A stretch of DNA of 18,702 nucleotides, from NCBI GenBank assembly GCA_946892075.1, contig CAMPNZ010000029.1, forward strand, positions 1 to 18,702, written 5' to 3'. Positions 1 to 5,336 of the stretch are shown one piece after another. Every line of letters starts with the position of its first letter. Position 1 is the first letter of the stretch. The notes beneath the pieces are model-generated. The model was not told where the DNA came from, made no database searches, and saw nothing but the letters and a program-made list of their open reading frames with translations. A program made the position numbers and the translations under genes. The stretch is from an uncultured Coriobacteriales bacterium. GTDB taxonomy: Bacteria; Actinomycetota; Coriobacteriia; Coriobacteriales; Eggerthellaceae.

Positions 1-1
1 C

Positions 2-34
2 GCGCTGGCGTATCGGCATCATTTTGAGGCGTAA
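2..34 (+). CDS. C-terminal tail of an upstream gene (partial)
   Basis: Reading frame 2 is open from the window edge and gives a ten-residue tail, ALAYRHHFEA, ending in TAA at 32-34. The next gene starts 45 bases later on the same strand with a ribosome binding site, which fits the end of a gene transcribed in the same direction. Ten residues are too few to assign a family. The window cuts off the rest of the gene. Confidence 0.4.
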   Translation, partial: ALAYRHHFEA

Positions 35-79
35 CCGAGGAATCGCCCAGCGCGTGCGCAAGCAAAATCGAAGGGCATT

Positions 80-244
80 GTGCCTAATCAGAGCGCTGCT
101 ATGAACGCGTCTACCGTTGCGGGCATCGTGGTTGTTGTGCTGGCGCTGGCGGCGTTGTGCGCCTACGCGATTGTGCGTTCGCGCAAGTTGCGCAAGCAGT
201 TTACGAACTTCGACGACAGTGAGCGAGGTCCAAGCCAGCACTAA
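80..244 (+). CDS. Small single-pass membrane protein, 54 aa, unknown function
   Basis: A short frame runs from GTG at 80 to TAA at 242-244. AAGGG at 71-75 lies four bases before the GTG. An internal ATG at 101 would give 47 residues but has no clear ribosome binding site, so I prefer the GTG. The protein has a polar N-terminus, one hydrophobic helix of about 18 residues rich in Val, Ala and Leu, then a basic stop-transfer stretch (VRSRKLRKQ) and an acidic tail. The positive charges after the helix suggest an N-out/C-in membrane peptide. I do not recognise a family. It may be an accessory of the upstream gene, with which it appears cotranscribed, and the terminator at 405-444 would end that transcript. 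It is too short for compositional tests, so the coding call rests on the RBS, the clean membrane helix and the position. Confidence 0.5.
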   Translation: MPNQSAAMNASTVAGIVVVVLALAALCAYAIVRSRKLRKQFTNFDDSERGPSQH

Positions 245-404
245 AACCAGTACGTAATGATCCGTTTAGGTAAGTGCTTCACTTCACGCAAGAGCGCCGC
301 GTTGTGCGGGCGGCGGTTTGCTTCGTGTATGTGGAACGCGTCAACCGTGCGAAACGCGCGTGCTTGAGCGTGAAGTTGCAAGCGCTTCATCTTCCTTCTT
401 CGTG

Positions 405-444
405 ATGCCACTTGCCTGTTGGGGCAGGTGGCATTCTTGTTTTT
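405..444 (+). terminator. Rho-independent terminator ahead of the chaperone operon
   Basis: ATGCCACTTGCC (405-416) pairs with GGCAGGTGGCAT (423-434) over 12 bp with one G-U wobble. The loop is six bases (417-422) and a T-rich tail, TCTTGTTTTT, follows at 435-444. This should stop transcripts from the upstream genes and insulate the dnaK promoter. The 160 bases between the small gene and this hairpin (245-404) hold no gene I can support. An 8-bp inverted pair, CTTCACGC (273-280) and GCGTGAAG (368-375), is visible there but is of uncertain meaning. Confidence 0.85.
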
Positions 445-497
445 GCGCTCTACCAGGGGATAGGGCGGCTCGTTTCTGTTCGCGGGGCGCTTGCAGA

Positions 498-660
498 CCC
501 CGTGCGCCGCGTCCGCCCCGCGCCCCGTGCACCGCGTCCGCGCCGCCTCCACGCCTGCGCCTCCGCCCACTCGCACCCGTTCCACGCCTGCGCCTCCACG
601 CACCCACTTCCACTCCCGCTCCCACGCGCCTCCGCCGCACCCGCGACTCCCTGCGCGGCG
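498..660 (+). repeat. C-rich imperfect direct-repeat block, non-coding, possible Rho-loading sequence
   Basis: By hand count, 541-660 holds 70 C, 24 G, 15 T and 11 A on the + strand. Internal repeats are visible: CCACGCCTGCGCCTCC occurs at 549-564 and again at 582-597, and a 19-base unit at 498-516 recurs at 523-541 with one mismatch. Open frames cross the block on both strands, but they are arginine-, proline- or glycine-rich, lack ribosome binding sites, and resemble no protein I know. C-rich, G-poor, weakly structured RNA is the known character of Rho utilisation sites, so a Rho-dependent stop before dnaK is possible; that is inference. Expanded repeat DNA with no function is equally possible. 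From 661 to the promoter the sequence turns AT-rich. Confidence 0.6.
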
Positions 661-741
661 CACAAATTTCACCATCCACCAGGGGATTTCGATTTTCTCC
701 TTACCGATTATGACAAAATGTTAACACAATCTATGAAAAAA

Positions 742-762
742 CTTGACAAGTGGACACTCATA
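742..762 (+). promoter_or_regulatory. HAIR-like operator for HspR
   Basis: CTTGACA-N7-ACTCATA matches the actinobacterial HspR-associated inverted repeat, CTTGAGT-N7-ACTCAAG, at 10 of 14 arm positions. Both inner-outer cores, CTTGA and ACTCA, are present at exactly the consensus nine-base separation. The element covers the -35 box and half the spacer of the promoter, where a bound repressor would block RNA polymerase. HspR is encoded downstream in the same operon, so the simplest reading is autorepression relieved by heat. No CIRCE element is seen. Confidence 0.75.
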
Positions 763-771
763 TTTCATACT
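743..771 (+). promoter_or_regulatory. Main promoter of the dnaK operon
   Basis: A perfect TTGACA -35 box (743-748) is followed after 17 bases by CATACT (766-771), one mismatch from the common TATACT -10 form. Initiation would fall near 778 and give a 5' leader of about 35 bases before dnaK. The surroundings are AT-rich, in sharp contrast to the C-rich block upstream. The HAIR-like operator overlaps the -35 box. Confidence 0.75.
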
Positions 772-812
772 AACAATTGCAAAGAAAAGATTGTGAGAGG
801 AAGTAAGATATT

Positions 813-2738
813 ATGGCTAAGATTCTTGGTATCGACCTTGGAACTACCAACTCTGCGATGGCAGTTATGGAGGGTAGCGAACCTGAGATTCTCGTAAACG
901 CAGAAGGCGACCGCACAACGCCATCTGTTGAGGGTTTCCGCAAAGACGGCGAGCGTGTTGTTGGTAAAGCTGCAAAAAATCAGGCAGTTACTAATCCTGA
1001 AAACACCGTGTCGTCAGTAAAGCGCTTCATTGGTCGTTCATATAACGAAACAGCAGAAGAACGCAAAACCATCGCTTATACCGTTGAGGCTGGTAAGGAT
1101 GGTCGTGCGGTGGTGAACATCGATGGCAAGCACTACACGCCCGAAGAAATTTCCGCTATGGTGCTGCAAAAGTTGAAGGCTGACGCAGAAAAGCGCGTAG
1201 GTTCTCCTATTACGCAGGCTGTAATTACCGTCCCTGCGTACTTTAACGACGCTCAGCGTCAGGCAACCAAAGACGCTGGTAAAATTGCAGGTCTTGAAGT
1301 GCTGCGCATCATTAACGAGCCAACGGCCGCAGCTCTTGCGTACGGCTTAGACAAAGTTCACAAAGACCAGAAAATTTTGGTGTTCGACTTGGGCGGCGGT
1401 ACCTTCGACGTTTCCGTGCTTGAACTGGGCGATGGCGTGTTTGAAGTTGCGTCAACGGCCGGCGATAACCACCTTGGCGGCGACGATTGGGATCAGCGCG
1501 TTATCGATTGGATTGCCGATAAATTCCAGAAAGAAAACGGCATTGACCTGCGTAAAGACAAAATGGCGCTTCAGCGCTTGAAGGAAGCTGCCGAAAAGGC
1601 AAAAATGGAGCTTTCGTCAACCACGCAAGCAAACATCAACCTGCCATTTATTACGGCCGATGCGTCGGGCCCAAAGCACCTCGATTACACGCTTACCCGC
1701 GCAGAGTTCGAGCGCATTACGCACGACTTGCTGGAGCGTTGTCGCAAACCTGTCGAGCAAGCGCTGCATGATGCAGGCATTAGCGCAGGTCAGATTGACG
1801 AAGTTATTCTCGTTGGCGGTTCAACGCGTATGCCAGCCGTTCAAGAGCTTGCAAAGCAAATGACCGGCAAGCAGCCTAACATGTCGGTAAACCCCGACGA
1901 GGTAGTTGCTATGGGCGCTGCTGTTCAGGGTGGCGTTTTGGCCGGCGACGTTGAGGGCATTCTGTTGCTTGACGTAACGCCTTTGTCGCTTGGTGTTGAA
2001 ACACTCGGTGGCGTTATGACGAAGATGATCGACCGCAACACCACTATTCCTACGCGTAAAACGGAAGTGTACTCAACGGCTGCCGACAATCAAACCTCGG
2101 TTGAAATTCACGTTTTGCAAGGTGAGCGTCCTATGGCTGCCGACAACAAAACGCTTGGTCGCTTCCAATTAACCGGCATTCCGGCGGCGCGTCGTGGCGT
2201 TCCACAAATTGAAGTTACCTTCGACATCGACGCAAACGGCATTGTAAATGTGTCCGCTAAAGATTTGGGAACGGGCAAACAGCAGCAAATTACCATTTCA
2301 GGTTCAACTGCCTTGTCTGATGATGAAGTTCAGCGCATGGTGAAAGATGCTGAGGAAAACGCCGCTGCCGATGAAGCGCGCAAGGAAGAAATTGAAGTGC
2401 GCAACACCTGCGATTCGCTGGTAAATGCTACCGAGCAAACGTTACAGCAGCTGGGCGATAAAGTTCCTGCCGATTCAAAGAAGCAGGTAGAAGACGCCGT
2501 TGCGCAGGCAAAACAGGCGCTTGCTGGCAAGGATGTTGCCGCTATTAAGGCTGCAAGTGAGAATTTGCAGCAAGCAAGCAACACGTTGGCAGAGGTTGCG
2601 TATGGCCAAAACGGCGCTGGTGCGCAGGCCGGTGGCGCAGCGGGCGCGGCGGGCGCTCAAGCCGAGCCGTCAAGTGACGAGCCTATTGAAGCCGATTACG
2701 AAGTTGTTGACGATAAAGATAAAAAAGAAGGGAAGTAA
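813..2738 (+). CDS. dnaK: Molecular chaperone DnaK (Hsp70)
   Basis: This is the ATP-driven Hsp70 that binds exposed hydrophobic segments of unfolded proteins in the cytoplasm, working with DnaJ and GrpE. The 641-residue product is of normal length. Visible marks are the phosphate-1 loop GIDLGTTNS (6-14), NEPTAAALAYGLD (168-180), phosphate-2 FDLGGGTFDVS (191-201), adenosine-site VGGSTRMP (334-341), the interdomain linker ILLLDV (383-388), a beta substrate domain to about 500 and a helical lid to about 597. The tail is a Gly/Ala/Gln-rich stretch followed by an acidic end, EPIEADYEVVDD, which replaces the enterobacterial EEVKD form. The nucleotide domain reads GGDDWDQRV (222-230), typical of Gram-positives. 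AGAGGA (796-801) lies 11 bases before the ATG. It is first in the operon, under the HAIR-controlled promoter. Confidence 0.99.
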   Translation: MAKILGIDLGTTNSAMAVMEGSEPEILVNAEGDRTTPSVEGFRKDGERVVGKAAKNQAVTNPENTVSSVKRFIGRSYNETAEERKTIAYTVEAGKDGRAVVNIDGKHYTPEEISAMVLQKLKADAEKRVGSPITQAVITVPAYFNDAQRQATKDAGKIAGLEVLRIINEPTAAALAYGLDKVHKDQKILVFDLGGGTFDVSVLELGDGVFEVASTAGDNHLGGDDWDQRVIDWIADKFQKENGIDLRKDKMALQRLKEAAEKAKMELSSTTQANINLPFITADASGPKHLDYTLTRAEFERITHDLLERCRKPVEQALHDAGISAGQIDEVILVGGSTRMPAVQELAKQMTGKQPNMSVNPDEVVAMGAAVQGGVLAGDVEGILLLDVTPLSLGVETLGGVMTKMIDRNTTIPTRKTEVYSTAADNQTSVEIHVLQGERPMAADNKTLGRFQLTGIPAARRGVPQIEVTFDIDANGIVNVSAKDLGTGKQQQITISGSTALSDDEVQRMVKDAEENAAADEARKEEIEVRNTCDSLVNATEQTLQQLGDKVPADSKKQVEDAVAQAKQALAGKDVAAIKAASENLQQASNTLAEVAYGQNGAGAQAGGAAGAAGAQAEPSSDEPIEADYEVVDDKDKKEGK

Positions 2739-2743
2739 CAGCT

Positions 2744-3598
2744 ATGAGTATGCCCAGCGTATTTCCTCATAATGAGGCTCCTCGCGAAGGCGACTCACGC
2801 GAGAGCGAACCCTTTCAGAACTTTCACGACCCAAACTTTGCAGGCGATGCGTCAGGGGATGGCGCATCGCAGCAGGTAGATGGCGCGCATGGCGCTGGTG
2901 CTTGTGGCAGCGCGCCTGAAAGCTGCGGTTCTCACGGCGTGTCGGCACATGAAGCGCACGACACTGCGCACGGTGGCGTTACCAACAATAACGCACGTCA
3001 AATGCACGGTTTTCGCCACAAGAAGCACGCTCACGACGCGTCGCATGCTCACAGTGAGCAGCACGATGTTGTAAGCGAAGCGGAAGACGTGTTGCGCGAA
3101 GCAAGCGACAAGCTTTCTGCCGATTTGGAGGCCGCGCGGAAAGATGCGGCTACCTGGCAAGATAAGTTTGTTCGCCTGCATGCGGAGTGGGATACGTACC
3201 GTCGCCGCATGAACGAGCAGCGCGAAGAAGAAAAGCTGCTGGCGTGCGAAAAGCTCGTCAAAAGCTTGCTGCCCTTGCTTGACGACTTCGATCGCACTAT
3301 TTCCTATGCTCAGGAGCATGGCGAAGCCGGTTTGCTTGAGGGCGTGTGTGCCGTGAACACGAAGTTGCTCGACACGCTTTCAAAAAGCGGGCTGGAAACC
3401 ATCGATCCACAAGGTTGCGCCTTCGATGCGCTGGAGTGTCAGGCGGTAGCTACCGTGGATGACCCTGATCAGCCTGATGAAACGGTAGCAGCGGTATTCC
3501 AAAAGGGTTATCGTATGGGCTCGAAAGTGCTGCGCGCCGCAATGGTAAGCGTAACAACGGGTGGCCCCAAGCGCCCTTCCAATGAAGAAGAGCTTTAA
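2744..3598 (+). CDS. grpE: Nucleotide exchange factor GrpE with a long His-rich N-terminal extension
   Basis: GrpE dimers release ADP from DnaK and act as a thermosensor. At 284 residues this protein is longer than the usual 170-220. The canonical part is about 110-270: a long charged helix (EDVLREASDKLSADLEAARK onward, about 114-165), the four-helix-bundle segment with LLPLLDDFDRTI (175-186), and a C-terminal beta domain with VAAVFQKGYRMGSKVLRAAMVSV (248-270 region). Ahead of it is a disordered-looking extension of about 108 residues. Residues 49-107 contain 12 histidines and two cysteines (C54, C61), a possible metal-binding tract. The start is set by GAAGGGAAG at 2728-2736, overlapping the dnaK end, with ATG five bases past the dnaK stop. 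That spacing indicates cotranscription and probable translational coupling. A second in-frame ATG two codons later would change little. Confidence 0.97.
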   Translation: MSMPSVFPHNEAPREGDSRESEPFQNFHDPNFAGDASGDGASQQVDGAHGAGACGSAPESCGSHGVSAHEAHDTAHGGVTNNNARQMHGFRHKKHAHDASHAHSEQHDVVSEAEDVLREASDKLSADLEAARKDAATWQDKFVRLHAEWDTYRRRMNEQREEEKLLACEKLVKSLLPLLDDFDRTISYAQEHGEAGLLEGVCAVNTKLLDTLSKSGLETIDPQGCAFDALECQAVATVDDPDQPDETVAAVFQKGYRMGSKVLRAAMVSVTTGGPKRPSNEEEL

Positions 3599-3620
3599 TC
3601 TTGTACAACAAACAATCACG

Positions 3621-3644
3621 AAGGGGTGCCCCGCGCGCCCCTTT
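3621..3644 (+). terminator. Weak hairpin between grpE and dnaJ, possible attenuator or processing site
   Basis: AAGGGG (3621-3626) can pair with CCCCTT (3638-3643) across an 11-base loop. Only three T residues follow, so it is a poor terminator. It sits in the 68-base gap between grpE and dnaJ, the only sizeable gap in the first three genes of the operon. It could lower dnaJ output relative to dnaK or mark an RNA processing point. The role is inferred. Confidence 0.3.
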
Positions 3645-3666
3645 AGCATAAAAGGTGGTGGAACAA

Positions 3667-4794
3667 ATGGCGAATAAACCCGATTATTACAAAGTGCTCG
3701 GCGTTGCTCGCGATGCGTCTGCCGCAACAATTAAAAAAGCGTTTCGGCAGTTAGCGCGCAAGTATCATCCCGATGCGGGTGGCGATGAAGCCAAGTTCAA
3801 GGAACTGAACGAAGCTTACGAAGTGCTTTCCAACGAAAAAAGCCGCAAACTGTACGATCAATTTGGAACAGCAAACCCCTCACAAGCACCTGGTGGCGCT
3901 ACCTGGGCAGACTTTTCGGGCTCGGGTGCAGGCGGCGTTGGCGGATTTGCCGGCATGTCGTGGGATGACATTCTTGAGCAAATTCGCAACAGCGAAGGCG
4001 CGTTTTCGCACTACGGACGTGCGCGTTCGGGAAGCGGTGCCGGCTCTCCCTTTGGAGGTGCGTCACCTTTTGGGGCTGGCTCGCCTTTCGGCGGGTCGTC
4101 GCCTTTCGGTGGCGCAAGCCAAAACTTCGAGTACCATTTCTCGGGTGCTCAGCGCTCGCCGTTTGGCCAAGAAGCTCCGTGCGCGCGCAAGGGTAGCGAC
4201 ATAACTATTACCTTGCCTATCAGCTTTGACGAAGCGTTTCACGGCTGCACGAAGCGCATTTCAATAAAAGTGCCGCCATCAGGCCAAAAGCGCGAACTAA
4301 CCATCGCTATTCCGGCTGGATGCGCCAACGACACAAAATTGCGTTTCAGCGGGAAGGGTGCTGCGGGCGAAGCGGGAGCTGCACCAGGCAACTTGTTCGT
4401 TCGCGTGCAGGTTGAACGCCACCCGCTGTACCGCTTAGTGGGCAGCGATGTGTACATGCCCGTTCACGTGCCGTTTGATGTTGCAGCGCTGGGCGGTTCG
4501 GTAGTGCTGCAAGCGCCCGATAAATCGCAGGTCAAGCTTGCTATTCATCCGGGAACTGCGTCGCATACCGAGCTTGTTATCAAAGGCAAGGGTGCGCACA
4601 AGAAAAATGCGCCAGCTGGTAATTTAATTGCGTGCGTGGAAATTGATGTTCCTACGTCGCTGACGGCAAAGCAACGCGCAGCCATAGAACAGTTGCGTGA
4701 GGAACGCTTACATCAGCAAGCGCAAAGTCAGGTGCATGATCAGGAGCGTCAGGATGCGCAGGCTGCGCAGTCGCGCGCCTCGCAATCGCACTAG
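3667..4794 (+). CDS. dnaJ: J-domain co-chaperone, zinc-finger-less (class B / CbpA-like) DnaJ
   Basis: DnaJ delivers substrates to DnaK and triggers its ATPase. The 375-residue product has a J-domain (about 4-67) with the essential HPD motif at 34-36. A Gly/Phe-rich region (about 68-170) contains four tandem six-residue units starting SPFG at 127, 133, 139 and 145. Two C-terminal beta-barrel domains follow (about 177-330), and the tail is Gln/Ala-rich and charged. The four CxxCxGxG zinc-binding repeats of class A DnaJ are absent, so the architecture is class B. AAAGGTGG at 3651-3658 lies eight bases before ATG 3667. The longer reading from GTG 3655 would start inside that RBS, so I reject it. 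The gene sits between grpE and hspR, so it is the operon's own DnaK partner. Confidence 0.96.
   Translation: MANKPDYYKVLGVARDASAATIKKAFRQLARKYHPDAGGDEAKFKELNEAYEVLSNEKSRKLYDQFGTANPSQAPGGATWADFSGSGAGGVGGFAGMSWDDILEQIRNSEGAFSHYGRARSGSGAGSPFGGASPFGAGSPFGGSSPFGGASQNFEYHFSGAQRSPFGQEAPCARKGSDITITLPISFDEAFHGCTKRISIKVPPSGQKRELTIAIPAGCANDTKLRFSGKGAAGEAGAAPGNLFVRVQVERHPLYRLVGSDVYMPVHVPFDVAALGGSVVLQAPDKSQVKLAIHPGTASHTELVIKGKGAHKKNAPAGNLIACVEIDVPTSLTAKQRAAIEQLREERLHQQAQSQVHDQERQDAQAAQSRASQSH
4045..4116 (+). repeat. Four tandem 18-bp units coding SPFG(G/A)x in dnaJ
   Basis: Codons 127-150 encode SPFGGA, SPFGAG, SPFGGS and SPFGGA in tandem. Synonymous and some non-synonymous changes separate the units, so the array is old rather than freshly duplicated. 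It extends the G/F-rich linker of the J-protein, which in this family helps govern DnaK activation and client choice. Confidence 0.8.
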
Positions 4795-4850
4795 ACAACA
4801 CACTCGAACACGCAGGAACACGAGCACACAAGAACAAGTACACGATTAAC

Positions 4851-4890
4851 CACAGGAAAACACAGGAAACCACAGGAAACCACAGGAGCA
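4851..4890 (+). repeat. Four tandem 10-bp repeats in the hspR leader, each with an AGGA core
   Basis: Units are CACAGGAAAA, CACAGGAAAC, CACAGGAAAC and CACAGGAGCA, ending three bases before the hspR ATG. The same ten-base phase extends back in degraded form to about 4801, for example CGCAGGAACA at 4811-4820. The last unit carries the AGGAG that serves as the ribosome binding site, so the real RBS appears to be one member of a tandem array of Shine-Dalgarno-like sequences. Confidence 0.85.
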
Positions 4891-4893
4891 ATC

Positions 4894-5292
4894 ATGCCAC
4901 TTAACAATGATAGAAACCGACCCGTGTATATGATTGGCGTCGCTGCGGAATTGGCGGGCATTCATCCTCAAACCTTGCGTTCCTACGAACAGCGAGGCTT
5001 GGTAAACCCGCAGCGCACCAGCGGAAATACGCGCATGTACTCGCAAGCAGACATCGAGCGCCTTGAACTTATCACCGAGCTTACCGACGAAGGCATTAAC
5101 GTTGCTGGCGTCATTCGTATTCTCGATTTGCAAGGCCGCCTTGACGAGCGCGATTCCGAAATTGACGACTTGCACAAAAAAGTGCGCCGCTTGGCCGACA
5201 GAGTGCACGAACTGGAAACGCGCCAGAACGTGAACTCGCTTGTCGACGAAGACGGCGCGCCAATGATTACCGTTCGTCGCCTTCTTCCCTGA
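4894..5292 (+). CDS. hspR: Heat-shock repressor HspR (MerR family)
   Basis: HspR represses the dnaK operon and related chaperone genes by binding HAIR elements. In the actinobacterial model it uses DnaK as a co-repressor, so unfolded protein relieves repression. The 132-residue product opens with a MerR winged helix-turn-helix: YMIGVAAELAGIHPQTLRSYEQRGL (about 12-36) and then TRMYSQADIERL (46-57). A helical segment about 75-111 with regular charged heptads (DERDSEIDDLHKKVRRLADRV) is the likely dimer coiled coil. The C-terminus ends RRLLP; a hydrophobic end is known to matter in some HspR proteins. AGGAG in the last leader repeat (4884-4888) lies five bases before the ATG. Its place inside the operon it regulates closes a feedback loop with the operator at 742-762. 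Confidence 0.96.
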   Translation: MPLNNDRNRPVYMIGVAAELAGIHPQTLRSYEQRGLVNPQRTSGNTRMYSQADIERLELITELTDEGINVAGVIRILDLQGRLDERDSEIDDLHKKVRRLADRVHELETRQNVNSLVDEDGAPMITVRRLLP

Positions 5293-5336
5293 TAGCAGTG
5301 TAGCAATACACGTTTGGGAACAAAAAAGGAGGAACT

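Noticed and set aside
498..660. CRISPR array or integron-like repeats in the C-rich block
   Set aside because: Units are short, imperfect and irregularly spaced, with no unique spacers, leader or cas genes.
700..812. CIRCE element (HrcA site) upstream of dnaK
   Set aside because: No TTAGCACTC-N9-GAGTGCTAA-like inverted repeat is present; the inverted repeat seen is HAIR-like, consistent with hspR in the operon.
241..897. Overlapping open frames on both strands across the C-rich block, up to 161 codons
   Set aside because: They exist because the GC-rich repeats lack stop codons in several frames. They have no ribosome binding sites, biased Arg/Pro/Gly composition, and one would run through the dnaK promoter and start.
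3655..3666. Longer dnaJ start at GTG 3655
   Set aside because: It would begin within the AAAGGTGG ribosome binding site, and the J-domain begins immediately after ATG 3667.
5293..5336. Separate HspR-controlled promoter for clpB
   Set aside because: The 44-base gap shows no HAIR-like arms and no convincing -35/-10 pair; cotranscription from the dnaK promoter is simpler.
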